Part shown: in pieces, positions 34,234 to 43,475 of the stretch
Layout: each line of letters opens with the position of its first letter
Numbering within the stretch: position 1 is the first letter of the stretch
DNA from: Flavobacterium sharifuzzamanii
GTDB lineage: Bacteria; Bacteroidota; Bacteroidia; Flavobacteriales; Flavobacteriaceae
Assembly (NCBI RefSeq): GCF_003254585.1
Contig: NZ_QJGZ01000040.1
Coordinates: forward strand, 124,001-188,000
Direction of reading: 5' to 3'
DNA length: 64,000 nt
Program-made: the position numbers and the translations under genes
Notes under the pieces: generated by a model
The model's input: only the letters and a program-made list of their open reading frames with translations
Databases searched by the model: none
What the model was told of the DNA's origin: nothing

Positions 34234-35265
34234 TTACCACAATAATGAAAAGCCAATTAGCCAGAACTGAATAATATCGGTGTTGATTTTAAACTTTTGA
34301 GGCGAAGATCCGTAATAGTTTTTGAATGCTGCAGAAAAATGCGAGACATCTTTGTAGCCACATTTATAAGCTGCTTCGCTTACTGTAGCCGTTTTGTTTT
34401 GAAATAATTCTTTCGCATGTTCCATTCTAAGTTTAATGATATAACTTTTGACAGTGGTTCCAAAACAAGCTTTAAAGCCTCTTTTTAGTTTGAATTCGTT
34501 TAACGAAATAAGTCTCGAAAGTTCTGGAAGAGTAGGTGTGTTTCTATAATCGTTTTCTAATATTTTTTTTGCTTCTAGAAGTTTATCGTAATCTTCTTGA
34601 TTTATGTTTTCTGCTTCTAAAGGTTTGATAATTAATGTTTCTAGCTGATGAATGAGAAGCTCTTTAATTTTACTTTCGATATAAATTCTTTTTAGAACAC
34701 CTTCGCGAGTGCAGTTTTTAATTTCAGATGTTACCCATTGAATTGCAGGTGTAAAAGGAAGATATTTTGAAGTTAAGTAGCTAGATTGTTTTTGAAGGAT
34801 TTTCTTTGAAAATTTTTCATGTAATTGCCAGTCTTCATTGATAATGTTATAATAAAACTCTTTAGAAAGAATAATTGACAAATAATTGATTTCTGTAAAA
34901 GGTGGAATGTTAAAGGTGGCTTTAAAACTATTGGTGTAGAAAATATTATGCGTGTTTTTTTTTGAATATTTTTCGCTTTCCAATTGATCAATATGGGTTT
35001 CGACATTACTGCTGTAAATGAAATTCATGACAACCGATTCTTCATCAATCTCAAAACTAACAGTTTTTGGTGTTGAATAATACATCTGAGTATCAAGAAG
35101 AACCAATCCTTCCGTTATAAGATGACGGCTTATAATTTTTTCCGAATCTCCATTTTCAATGTTGACATTTTCTTCGGTTAAAATACTTTTCGGATAATAT
35201 TTATCTCCAATTTCAATTTTAATTATAGGCGTTTCTGACGTTAAAAGGGTGGCGTTGATTTTCAA
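34234..35265 (-). CDS. AraC family regulator of the adjacent TonB-receptor operon
   Basis: A 343-aa regulator of the PchR/AlcR-like kind found beside siderophore receptors. The C-terminus has two AraC HTH motifs (LPELSRLISLNEFKLKRGFK and SEAAYKCGYKDVSHFSAAFK) followed by YYGSSPQKFK. An in-frame TAA stands two codons before the first possible start, and the frame opens with TTG at 35265 (read KINATLLTS); the next Met is residue 61, so a TTG start is the likely one. It is divergent from the TonB-dependent receptor, whose promoter region contains two direct repeats suited to an AraC dimer. Known PchR-type regulators respond to ferric siderophore. Confidence 0.85.
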   Translation of the reverse strand: MKINATLLTSETPIIKIEIGDKYYPKSILTEENVNIENGDSEKIISRHLITEGLVLLDTQMYYSTPKTVSFEIDEESVVMNFIYSSNVETHIDQLESEKYSKKNTHNIFYTNSFKATFNIPPFTEINYLSIILSKEFYYNIINEDWQLHEKFSKKILQKQSSYLTSKYLPFTPAIQWVTSEIKNCTREGVLKRIYIESKIKELLIHQLETLIIKPLEAENINQEDYDKLLEAKKILENDYRNTPTLPELSRLISLNEFKLKRGFKACFGTTVKSYIIKLRMEHAKELFQNKTATVSEAAYKCGYKDVSHFSAAFKNYYGSSPQKFKINTDIIQFWLIGFSLLW

Positions 35266-35270
35266 AATTT

Positions 35271-35302
35271 AATCCGTTTTTACAAAATAATAATCCGTTT
35301 TT
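35271..35302. promoter_or_regulatory. Direct repeats, likely AraC binding site
   Basis: AATCCGTTTTT at 35271-35281 and again at 35292-35302: two identical 11-mers whose starts are 21 bp apart, two helical turns, the spacing expected for an AraC-type dimer. They lie between the regulator start and the receptor promoter. Confidence 0.65.
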
Positions 35303-35329
35303 CCCTATCTTTTTTAAAGACGTTGATGG

Positions 35330-35367
35330 TACTTTTGCAGCAAAGTTATTTATAATTAGTCTAATTA
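35330..35367 (+). promoter_or_regulatory. Receptor promoter -7 box and 7-1-7 palindrome (Fur-like operator)
   Basis: TACTTTTG (35330-35337) matches the Bacteroidota -7 consensus; the -33 position lacks a TTTG, consistent with activator dependence. TAATTAG-T-CTAATTA (35353-35367) is a perfect inverted repeat of the 7-1-7 geometry used by Fur-family repressors, near the expected transcript start and five bases before the ATG. Confidence 0.5.
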
Positions 35368-35372
35368 AATAT

Positions 35373-37766
35373 ATGTCAGCTCAAAAATTTTTATTTGCCA
35401 GTTTATTTTTTCTAACTACGTTCTTATCATTTTCCCAGCAAAATCAAGGTTTTACAGTGTCTGGAAAAGTTGTTGAAAATTCTGGAGAAACAATTCCGTT
35501 CGCGACTGTTGTTGTCGAGAAAACAGGTTTAAGCGTTATTTCGGATGAAAACGGAAATTATATTTTAAAAAATGTGCCTTCAGGAAAACATACACTAAAA
35601 ATCTCAGCATTGGGATTTGCTGTTCAGAAAAAACAGATTGAAGTTTTAGGAAGTAATTTAGAAATTACTATTAAAATGGAAAGCGAATTGCAAGAATTAG
35701 AAAGTGTTACAGTTCTTGGAAGATCACAAACCGATAAAGTAAACAAACAAGCTTACAGCGTAACTGCAATTGATGCTAAAAAACTGCACAATTCAACGCT
35801 AGATTTATCTCATGCTTTAGATCGCGTTTCAGGTGTTCGTAACCGTGAAGCGGGTGGAGTAGGTTCAAGATCGGAGCTTTCGATCAACGGATTCTCAGGA
35901 AATCAGATTAAAGTTTTTATTGATGGAGTTCCTATGGATAATTTCGGTTCTTCTTTTCAAATGAATAATATTCCAATCAATCTTGCCGATCGTGTAGAAG
36001 TTTACAAAGGTGTTGTGCCAATCTGGTTGGGAGGAGATGCTTTGGGTGGAGCGATAAATATCGTAACGAATAGCAAACCAAGAACTTTTGTAGACGCTTC
36101 TTATTCGTTCGGATCTTTCAATACGCATCGTTCAAGCATAAACGCGGGTTATACTGCAAAAAGTGGTTTTACAACCGAAATTAATGCTTTTCAAAACTAT
36201 TCAGATAACAATTATTGGGTAAATGTAGATGTAGCCGATTTAAATACAGGAGCTTATTTCCCAAATCAGAGAGTTAGACGTTTTCATGATAAATATCGCA
36301 ACGAAACAGTGATTGTAAATGTTGGGGTAACAGGTAAAAAATATGCTGATAAATTAATGATTGGTTTTACTGGTGGAGAAAATCAAGCAGATATTCAGAC
36401 TGGTGCAAGAATGGTAAGCGTTTTTGGAAAGATTTACAGAAAAGGAAGCATTGTAATGCCAACTTTAAAGTATCAGGTTAAAGATTTATTTACCAAAGGG
36501 CTGAATGTGAATGTTACAGGTAACTACAATTTTGGTTACGAGCAGAATATCGATACCGTTTTTAGAAGATACAATTGGTTTGGTGATTATAAACAATATG
36601 CAGGAGCAGGAGGAGAAAGAAGCCGAACGCTTCGCAAGTTCTATAATAACAATGGTATAGCAACTGCGAATGCCACTTATACACTTAATGATAGACACTC
36701 TTTTATGGTCAATAATACGTTTAATACGTTCGACCGTAAAGAAAGTGACGAATTGGTTCCTGAATCATTGGTTTATAAACAGCCTAAAAAAACACAGAAA
36801 AATGTTTTAGGATTGGGGTATAAGTTAGATTATAACGATAAATGGAGTACTTCTATTTTCTTAAAAGATTATTCATTAAAAACTACTTATTCAAGAAGTT
36901 ATAATCCGTCAGGAGCTACTGGCGACATTGCTTATCAAAAATATGTAGATCATACTTCGACAACTGGATATGGAGCCGCTACAAGTTATTATCTGAAACA
37001 CAATCTGCAGATTAAAGCTTCTTATGAAAAGACATATAGGCTTCCAACTCCAGAGGAAATCTTTGGTAATGTGAATGATAATTTAGAAGGAAATCTTGCT
37101 TTAAAACCAGAATCTAGTAACAACTACAATTTAGGTGCGAGTTATCAAACTAGCTTCCGCGAAAAAAATGCTTTGTCTTTTGATGTAAATCTTTTGCATA
37201 GAAATGCAGTCGACTTTATTCGTCCGACATTAAATAATAATCAAACCATGACTACCAATGTCAATCAAGGGAAAGTAACCAATTATGGTATCGATGGCGA
37301 GATTAGATATTCGTACAGCAATCGTTTTACAGCTGGTATTAACACGACTTACCAGAATATTCGAAACAAAACAATGTACGAGCCAAATCAAAATTATGTG
37401 TCTCCTTTTTATAATGACAGAATTCCAAACATGCCATACCTTTTTGGAAATGCAGATGCGACAATGTTCTTTAATAATGTTTGGAAAAAAGGAAATAATC
37501 TGTCAGTAGGGTATAATCTGCTATATGTTCACACCTATTATTTGTCGTGGCCAAGTATGGGAAGCAAGGATAGCAAACTAGAAATTCCTCAACAGTTTAG
37601 TCATGATTTAAATGCTGTTTATACAATGGCAAACGGAAAATATAATATAGCATTTGAGTGTAAAAACCTTTTAGACAATAAGCTTTACGACAACTTTTCA
37701 TTGCAAAAACCAAGTAGAGCTTTCTATATCAAGTTGAGATATTACTTCAGTAAATCAAATAATTAA
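35373..37766 (+). CDS. TonB-dependent receptor, likely ferric siderophore
   Basis: A 797-aa outer-membrane receptor. Signal peptide MSAQKFLFASLFFLTTFLSF (cleavage near SQQ), a carboxypeptidase regulatory-like domain (about 27-108: GFTVSGKVVENSGETIPFAT), plug domain (about 120-225 with FIDGVPMDNFGSSF and VEVYKGVVPIWLGGDALGGA) and a 22-strand beta-barrel ending in an aromatic residue region (FYIKLRYYFS). The absence of a SusD partner and the neighbours (AraC, DUF4374, PepSY protein) point to iron chelate uptake, not glycan uptake. The receptor would depend on TonB-ExbBD encoded elsewhere. Confidence 0.9.
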   Translation: MSAQKFLFASLFFLTTFLSFSQQNQGFTVSGKVVENSGETIPFATVVVEKTGLSVISDENGNYILKNVPSGKHTLKISALGFAVQKKQIEVLGSNLEITIKMESELQELESVTVLGRSQTDKVNKQAYSVTAIDAKKLHNSTLDLSHALDRVSGVRNREAGGVGSRSELSINGFSGNQIKVFIDGVPMDNFGSSFQMNNIPINLADRVEVYKGVVPIWLGGDALGGAINIVTNSKPRTFVDASYSFGSFNTHRSSINAGYTAKSGFTTEINAFQNYSDNNYWVNVDVADLNTGAYFPNQRVRRFHDKYRNETVIVNVGVTGKKYADKLMIGFTGGENQADIQTGARMVSVFGKIYRKGSIVMPTLKYQVKDLFTKGLNVNVTGNYNFGYEQNIDTVFRRYNWFGDYKQYAGAGGERSRTLRKFYNNNGIATANATYTLNDRHSFMVNNTFNTFDRKESDELVPESLVYKQPKKTQKNVLGLGYKLDYNDKWSTSIFLKDYSLKTTYSRSYNPSGATGDIAYQKYVDHTSTTGYGAATSYYLKHNLQIKASYEKTYRLPTPEEIFGNVNDNLEGNLALKPESSNNYNLGASYQTSFREKNALSFDVNLLHRNAVDFIRPTLNNNQTMTTNVNQGKVTNYGIDGEIRYSYSNRFTAGINTTYQNIRNKTMYEPNQNYVSPFYNDRIPNMPYLFGNADATMFFNNVWKKGNNLSVGYNLLYVHTYYLSWPSMGSKDSKLEIPQQFSHDLNAVYTMANGKYNIAFECKNLLDNKLYDNFSLQKPSRAFYIKLRYYFSKSNN

Positions 37767-37791
37767 ATTTTAATACAAACACTATAATACA

Positions 37792-39021
37792 ATGAAAAAA
37801 AGTACCACATTAGCGTTATTATCAGCTGTTATAGCTTTTACGGCATTTTCTTGCAGCAGCGATTCTGATAAACCAGGAGAAACTGGCGGAGGAACAGATA
37901 CAGGGAAAACTAAATATATTATTACTGCAACAACCGGCGCAGCAGGAATTGCAGATTATTTATTAACTGCAGATGATGTTTCTACAGGATCTATAACCAC
38001 TACAGGAAACGGATTGGAGCAAGATGGAACATACCGTTACTATATTACAGCACAAAACAACTTCTTTAGTTTGCTTTACGGACAAGGAAATCCAGGAGCT
38101 GTAACAACTTACAACTTAAATGCTGAAGGTAAATTGGTTAAGAAATCAGATTTTCAAGCTGAGACAGTACATGTATTTGCTGCAATCAACAAAGATATCT
38201 TAACAGTTAAAGTTCCAAGAAGTGGTGCTTCTATCGCTTCTATGTACAAAATTGATGCTGAAAAATCACTTATTACTGGCGAGGCTCAACAAGATACTAA
38301 GAAATTGGCTGGAAACGGTGAAAGAGCTTTCTATACATGGGCAACTCAGGTTGGAGATAAAGTGTATATGCCTTATATGAGTATTAAAGGAGACGGTGTA
38401 GACAACTTTGGTACTGCAAATCCAGATAGTACTTGGGTTGCGGTTTACAATTATCCAGAATTGAAATTAGAAAAAGTAATCAAAGATAACCGTACTAGTT
38501 ATTTAGGAGCTTATTTCACAAACGGATTATTTCAAGATGAAAATGGAGATGCTTACGGATTCTCTGGTGCTATCGCTACTAGCAATGCTGTAATGACTTC
38601 TACAAAACCTTCTGCGATTGTAAAAATTAAAAAAGGAACTACAGAGTTTGACAAAACGTATTTCTTCAATGTTCAGGAAAAATCTGGAGGATATAAAATT
38701 TCGTCTACAACTTATATTTCAAAAGGTAAATTCTTATTGTTAATGTATGGAAATGTGGGTAAAAACAACGGTGCAGTAAAAATGGCGATTGCTGATGTTT
38801 ACAACCAAACGTTTACGTGGGTAACAAATGCTCCAGAAACATTAACTTCTGTAACTAGCCGTTACAATATTACTTCAGAAGACGGAAGTTCTGCAATTGT
38901 AGGTATTAATACTCCTGACGGAAACTGGATTTACGCTATCAACGGTACAACTGCGATTGCAACAAAAGGTATGAAAGTGGAAGGCGGACAAATTACTGCA
39001 ATCCAAAAATTAAAATACTAA
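37792..39021 (+). CDS. DUF4374 domain-containing lipoprotein
   Basis: A 409-aa lipoprotein (MKKSTTLALLSAVIAFTAFS, lipobox cysteine 21, then a Gly/Thr-rich linker ETGGGTDTGKT). The mature part is a beta-propeller-like repetition (ITTTGNGLEQDGTYRYYIT, WATQVGDKVYMPYMSIKGDG) typical of DUF4374, a family found next to siderophore-type TonB receptors in Bacteroidota. A surface-exposed accessory for ferric chelate capture is a plausible role. It lies 25 bases after the receptor stop and is followed by a strong terminator-like hairpin. Confidence 0.87.
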   Translation: MKKSTTLALLSAVIAFTAFSCSSDSDKPGETGGGTDTGKTKYIITATTGAAGIADYLLTADDVSTGSITTTGNGLEQDGTYRYYITAQNNFFSLLYGQGNPGAVTTYNLNAEGKLVKKSDFQAETVHVFAAINKDILTVKVPRSGASIASMYKIDAEKSLITGEAQQDTKKLAGNGERAFYTWATQVGDKVYMPYMSIKGDGVDNFGTANPDSTWVAVYNYPELKLEKVIKDNRTSYLGAYFTNGLFQDENGDAYGFSGAIATSNAVMTSTKPSAIVKIKKGTTEFDKTYFFNVQEKSGGYKISSTTYISKGKFLLLMYGNVGKNNGAVKMAIADVYNQTFTWVTNAPETLTSVTSRYNITSEDGSSAIVGINTPDGNWIYAINGTTAIATKGMKVEGGQITAIQKLKY

Positions 39022-39030
39022 TATTTTTTT

Positions 39031-39068
39031 GCCGTAAGTCCTATTTTATAAGGACTTACGGTTTTTTT
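39031..39068 (+). terminator. Intrinsic terminator after the DUF4374 gene
   Basis: CCGTAAGTCCT (39032-39042) and AGGACTTACGG (39051-39061) form a perfect 11-bp stem followed by seven T residues. It may reduce, but the position does not exclude, read-through into the PepSY gene. Confidence 0.85.
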
Positions 39069-39093
39069 ATTTATCCTATTTATCTATCCAATT

Positions 39094-40527
39094 ATGTTTT
39101 CTTCTTCAAAACCAAATAATAAGAAAAAAAGTAAAAAGTCGCTTTTTAAGCGTATAATGGCCTGGCTGCATTTGTGGCTTGGTTTAGCATCTGGAATCAT
39201 TGTGGTCATTGTCAGTCTAACGGGCTGTATTTATGTTTTTGAAAATGAAATAAAAGATTTTATCGAAGACTGGCGTTTTGTAAAACCTCAGGAAAAAGCA
39301 TTTTTATTGCCGTCTCAGTTGGTAACGATTGCAGATAATAAAATGAAAGATAAAAAAGCAACAAGCGTAACTTTTGGAGCAAAAGATGAAGCGGCGATTG
39401 TTGGTTATTTTGTGGAGAAAAAAGATAATGCCGAAAGAGGAGGTAAAGAAGAAAATAAAAAAGGCGAAAGAAGAAAAGATTTTGCTAAAAATGAAAGCAA
39501 AAACGAAAAATCTGAGGTAAAAGCTCAGAAGAATGAAAAAGGTAAAGGCAAAGGAAAAGATGAAAAGCGTAAAGGTGGCAGAAGACAGGGGACTTTTATT
39601 AGCGTTTATATGAATCCGTATACTGGAGATATATTAAATATAAAATCGGTTTCTAGAAGTGATTCTCCTGACTTTTTCAGATGGATTTTAAACGGGCATC
39701 GTGCTTTGTGGCTTCCTTATGATATTGGAAGACCAATCGTTGGAGTTGCAGTTTTAATCTTTGTTGTTTTACTGATCTCTGGAATCGTTTTGTGGTGGCC
39801 AACAAAATGGATAAAATCTATTATTGATAAAAGTTTTAAAATAAAATGGGATGCCAGTTTTAAGCGTGTCAATTATGACATGCATAATGTATTTGGCTTT
39901 TACAGTTGCATTTTCCTGTTTTTTATTGCCGTAACAGGTTTAGTATGGAGTTTTGGATGGTGGAGTAAATCTTTGTATTGGGTTACTTCTGGAGGAAAAC
40001 CATTGGTTGAAAACCGCGAATCTCCAAAATCAGATACAACTCACATTGCCGTATTTAATATTACAACAGCAGACAAAGTTTTGCTGAATTTAAGAAAAGA
40101 GAATCCTCAAGCAGCTGGAATTTTAATCAGTATTCCTGCGAAACCTGCAGATCCTATTGGTGCTTTTGTTTATAAGCAAAGACATACTTTTTATAATATG
40201 GATCGATATAGTTTTGATCAGCAGAGTTTGAAAGAAATCTCGATTAAGACACCTTTTTCAGGAAAATATGTAGAAGCAAATATTCCAGACAAAATCAGAC
40301 GTATGAATTACGATATTCACGTAGGAAGTGTTCTCGGGCTAACAGGGAAAATTATTGCATTTTTAGCGAGTTTAATTTCTGCCAGTTTACCCATCACAGG
40401 ATTTATTATTTGGTGGGGAAAACAGAAATTTGGCAAAAAGAAAACTGCGGCAAAACCAAAAGTGACAACTAAAGCAATTCCCGTTTCTAAATTGAAAAGA
40501 ATAGCAGAACAAGAAGTTACTGCTTAA
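39094..40527 (+). CDS. PepSY-associated membrane protein (iron-regulated type)
   Basis: A 477-aa inner-membrane protein of the PepSY-associated TM family that often accompanies siderophore receptors and may reduce or release ferric iron in the periplasm. Membrane helices at about 24-46 (LHLWLGLASGIIVVIVSLTG), 205-230, 263-290 and 415-440. Between about 108 and 166 an extracytoplasmic insert is almost entirely Lys, Glu, Gly, Arg and Asn, unlike the rest of the protein. Conserved histidines are present at membrane borders (AWLHLW, NGHRALW, DMHNVF, DIHVGS), the usual heme or metal positions in this family. Last gene of the iron cluster. Confidence 0.88.
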   Translation: MFSSSKPNNKKKSKKSLFKRIMAWLHLWLGLASGIIVVIVSLTGCIYVFENEIKDFIEDWRFVKPQEKAFLLPSQLVTIADNKMKDKKATSVTFGAKDEAAIVGYFVEKKDNAERGGKEENKKGERRKDFAKNESKNEKSEVKAQKNEKGKGKGKDEKRKGGRRQGTFISVYMNPYTGDILNIKSVSRSDSPDFFRWILNGHRALWLPYDIGRPIVGVAVLIFVVLLISGIVLWWPTKWIKSIIDKSFKIKWDASFKRVNYDMHNVFGFYSCIFLFFIAVTGLVWSFGWWSKSLYWVTSGGKPLVENRESPKSDTTHIAVFNITTADKVLLNLRKENPQAAGILISIPAKPADPIGAFVYKQRHTFYNMDRYSFDQQSLKEISIKTPFSGKYVEANIPDKIRRMNYDIHVGSVLGLTGKIIAFLASLISASLPITGFIIWWGKQKFGKKKTAAKPKVTTKAIPVSKLKRIAEQEVTA

Positions 40528-40578
40528 ACATATAAAATTGGTTTTTATAATTCCTTTTTGTTTTTTTTTTTTTTGAAA

Positions 40579-40608
40579 AAAGGCAAAACTTTTACAAGTT
40601 TTGCCTTT
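40579..40608. terminator. Bidirectional intrinsic terminator
   Basis: A 13-bp perfect stem AAAGGCAAAACTT / AAGTTTTGCCTTT with a 4-base loop, between converging genes. A run of 14 T precedes it at 40561-40574. Confidence 0.88.
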
Positions 40609-40614
40609 CTTTTT

Positions 40615-41553
40615 TTAGTTATATCCGTTTGATTTCAGCCATTCTTCGCAATCTTTAGTCCAATATTTGCTAGTGTCAGCAACGCCTAATCCAAATCCGT
40701 GACCACCTTTTTCATATATATGCAATTCTGCAGAAACGCCTTTTTTCTTTAGTGCCAAATAGTAATTAATACTGTTTTCTGGAATAACGACAGTATCATC
40801 TGTAGCATGAATTAAGAAAGTAGGAGGTGTTTTAGAAGTCACTCTCTTTTCGTTTGAATAATTATTTATTAGCTCTTTTGAAGGATTATTTCCAAGTAAA
40901 TTGGTTTGCGAACCTTTATGTGTGATTTCATTTTCCATAGAAATTACAGGATAAATCAGCAATGAAAAATCAGGACGTGCACTTACTTTATATGCTGATT
41001 CATACACTTTATCATCATAATGTGTTGAAGCGGTCGAAGCCAAATGTCCACCAGCAGAAAAACCTAAAATTCCAATTTTATTAGGATCAATATTCCATTT
41101 TGATGCATTCTGTCTCACGTAGCGAATCGCTTCTTGAGCATCTTGCAACGGTCCGACATTTTTGTTTTTCATGGTCAAATCAGTTGGCATTCTATATTTT
41201 AGTACAAAAGCTGCAATTCCTAAGCTGTTAAACCATTCTGCGACTTTTGTTCCTTCTTTGTCAAATGCCAAATGCGTATAACCGCCTCCTGGACAAATAA
41301 CTACCGCTGTTTGATTTGGTTTTACTTCTTTCGGAATAAAAATACTTAAAGTAGGTACAGAAACCTGACTTGTACTCTGCATCTTTCCATCTTTTAACTC
41401 AGGTTTTTCTTTGTAATTGGCTGCTTGTATTTCATCTGGAATTTTATCCCATAACGGAATAACTTGATTTTGCGCATTCATAGAAAATAATCCTGAGAAA
41501 AGAAGAAAACTCAATGTAATTCCTCTTGAAAATGGTGTTTTTGTAGTTTTCAA
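40615..41553 (-). CDS. Alpha/beta hydrolase, probable carbohydrate acetyl esterase
   Basis: A 312-aa secreted hydrolase. The signal peptide is about 1-27 (SFLLFSGLFSMNAQ). The catalytic triad is readable: nucleophile S166 in GFSAGGH, acid D252 or D253 in HATDDTVV, base H285 in GGHGFGLG; the oxyanion element is PGGGY (89-92 region). Similar proteins in polysaccharide utilisation loci remove acetyl groups from plant polymers such as pectin or xylan. It sits at the edge of the pectin locus, divergent from the uronate transporter, and could therefore be a pectin deacetylase; that substrate is inference. Confidence 0.82.
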   Translation of the reverse strand: MKTTKTPFSRGITLSFLLFSGLFSMNAQNQVIPLWDKIPDEIQAANYKEKPELKDGKMQSTSQVSVPTLSIFIPKEVKPNQTAVVICPGGGYTHLAFDKEGTKVAEWFNSLGIAAFVLKYRMPTDLTMKNKNVGPLQDAQEAIRYVRQNASKWNIDPNKIGILGFSAGGHLASTASTHYDDKVYESAYKVSARPDFSLLIYPVISMENEITHKGSQTNLLGNNPSKELINNYSNEKRVTSKTPPTFLIHATDDTVVIPENSINYYLALKKKGVSAELHIYEKGGHGFGLGVADTSKYWTKDCEEWLKSNGYN

Positions 41554-41808
41554 TTTAATATATAATTATTTGGTTTGTAATAGTATATGCTTTTTGTTTC
41601 AAAAAAAAGCAGCTGATGAGCTAAATTAATCAAAGCTGACAAAAAATACTCTTCTTAATTGTAAATTTCAGGACAATTTTACCCCAAAAAAGGATGAATT
41701 TCACCCATTGGCTTTTAACAAATATATTGTTTAATGTGTAATTTTGAATTCTTTTTTTTAAGTAATATGTTTATTTGATAGGCTAAAATAATTTTTTATA
41801 CAATATTA

Positions 41809-41839
41809 TTTGGATTGTACAGATTAAAAACTATATTTG
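41809..41839 (+). promoter_or_regulatory. Promoter of the uronate transporter operon
   Basis: -33 TTTG (41809-41812) and -7 TATATTTG (41832-41839) with 19 bases between. The operator follows without gap. The rest of the 409-base gap upstream of the transporter shows nothing else; a 120-base leader follows. Confidence 0.78.
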
Positions 41840-41853
41840 TGCAATCGATTACA
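41840..41853. promoter_or_regulatory. LacI-type operator 1
   Basis: TGCAATCGATTACA, with core AATCGATT. It directly abuts the -7 box and would cover the transcription start. Same sequence at 44864-44877; a perfect form at 54943-54956. Confidence 0.8.
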
Positions 41854-41962
41854 TTATTTCTTTCCAAAGGTGTTAATTTATTGATTTTAATATTTTTAGA
41901 AAGTAGTGAATATGGTCTTTTACGATTACCAAAAATTACAAAAACTATAATACCCACTTACT

Positions 41963-43429
41963 ATGAATCAAACCGAAACTGTTGCAGTAAATCAAGGCAT
42001 CAAAACCACAGGAAAATACCGTTGGAGTATTTGTGCATTGCTATTTTTTGCAACTACAATCAATTACCTGGATAGACAAGTATTGTCGTTAACATGGAGC
42101 GATTTTATCGCGCCAGAATTTCACTGGACCAATAACGACTACGGAAATATCACTGCTTTGTTCTCTATTTTTTATGCAGTGTCATTATTGTTTGCGGGCC
42201 GATTTGTAGATTGGTTGGATACTAAAAGAGGGTTTCTTTGGGCAATCGGAATCTGGTCAGTTGGAGCCTGTCTTCACGCTTTCTGCGGTATTGCAACTTC
42301 AGGAATTATTGCAGGTGAATGGTTTGTAGGCTTTCATGGTTCAAAAGAAATAATCAGTACAATAAGCAATACAGCATTGGTTATCAATGTAAGTGTTGCT
42401 TTATTTATTTTTGCTCGTTTCGTTTTAGCAGTCGGAGAAGCAGGAAACTTTCCTGCAGCGATTAAAACAACAGCAGAATATTTTCCTAAAAAAGACAGGG
42501 CTTTTGCAACTAGTATTTTCAATGCAGGAGCAACAGTTGGCGCTTTAGCGGCGCCAATTACAATTCCATTTATTGCAAAATCATTCGGATGGGAAATGTC
42601 ATTTATCATCATCGGAGCTTTAGGATTTGTCTGGATGGGATTCTGGATGTTTATGTACGATAAACCAGAAAAGCATGCAAGAGTTACGCCAGAAGAATTG
42701 GCTTATATTCAGCAAGATGATATTGAAGACAGCAAGATTGGTTTTAAGCCAGAAGCTGGAGGTAAAGTGTCTTTAGCAGATTGCTTCAAATACAAACAAA
42801 CTTGGGCTTTTGCATTTGGTAAATTTATGACAGATGGTGTATGGTGGTTCTTCTTGTTCTGGACTCCAGCCTATTTAAGTTCTGTTTACGGAATGGATTC
42901 TACAGAAGCAGCATTACCTCTATTTGTACTTTACATGATTACATTATTGTCAATTATTGGAGGATGGTTGCCAACATATTTTGTAGAGAAAAAAGGAATG
43001 AATCCGTACGAAGGAAGAATGAGAGCGATGTTGATTTTTGCATTTTTCCCATTATTGGCTTTAATCGCACAACCATTAGGATATATCAGTTATTGGGTTC
43101 CGGTAATTATTATTGGAATTGCGGGTGCGGCTCACCAATCATGGTCGGCAAATATTTTTACAACAGTAGGAGATATGTTCCCTAAAAAAGCTATTGCAAC
43201 CATTACAGGAATTGGAGGTTTAGCAGGTGGAGTTGGTTCAACGTTGATTAATAAAGGATCTGGAGTATTGTTTGATTATGCAAAAGATACCAATATGGCT
43301 TTTATGGGATTCAAAGGAATTGAGGCTGGATATTTTATCATATTTTCTATTTGTGCAGTTTGTTATTTAACAGGCTGGATTGTAATGAAAACATTGGTTC
43401 CAAAATACAGTCCGATTACAGATCTCTAA
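41963..43429 (+). CDS. MFS transporter, hexuronate (ExuT-like) type
   Basis: A 488-aa inner-membrane carrier with twelve predicted helices. Family signatures: WSICALLFFATTINYLDRQV at the start (the NYLDR motif of anion:cation symporters of the ExuT group) and VGEAGNFPAAIKTTAEYFP. Compared with the tandem neighbour it has an insert of about 32 residues after helix 3 (GEWFVGFHGSKEIISTISNT region, about residues 116-143). Likely imports galacturonate or glucuronate in symport with protons. First gene of the unit controlled by operator 1. Confidence 0.88.
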   Translation: MNQTETVAVNQGIKTTGKYRWSICALLFFATTINYLDRQVLSLTWSDFIAPEFHWTNNDYGNITALFSIFYAVSLLFAGRFVDWLDTKRGFLWAIGIWSVGACLHAFCGIATSGIIAGEWFVGFHGSKEIISTISNTALVINVSVALFIFARFVLAVGEAGNFPAAIKTTAEYFPKKDRAFATSIFNAGATVGALAAPITIPFIAKSFGWEMSFIIIGALGFVWMGFWMFMYDKPEKHARVTPEELAYIQQDDIEDSKIGFKPEAGGKVSLADCFKYKQTWAFAFGKFMTDGVWWFFLFWTPAYLSSVYGMDSTEAALPLFVLYMITLLSIIGGWLPTYFVEKKGMNPYEGRMRAMLIFAFFPLLALIAQPLGYISYWVPVIIIGIAGAAHQSWSANIFTTVGDMFPKKAIATITGIGGLAGGVGSTLINKGSGVLFDYAKDTNMAFMGFKGIEAGYFIIFSICAVCYLTGWIVMKTLVPKYSPITDL

Positions 43430-43475
43430 ATAGATTTCTCAAAACTAACTAACCAACCTAAACCACAACCACATT

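Noticed and set aside
35373..37766. SusC-type glycan receptor
   Set aside because: No SusD gene follows, the length is 797 residues and the neighbours are AraC, DUF4374 and PepSY genes, which fits siderophore uptake better.
40561..40574. Run of 14 T as a phase-variable tract
   Set aside because: It lies in the gap between converging genes outside any promoter or frame and is better explained as part of the terminator region.
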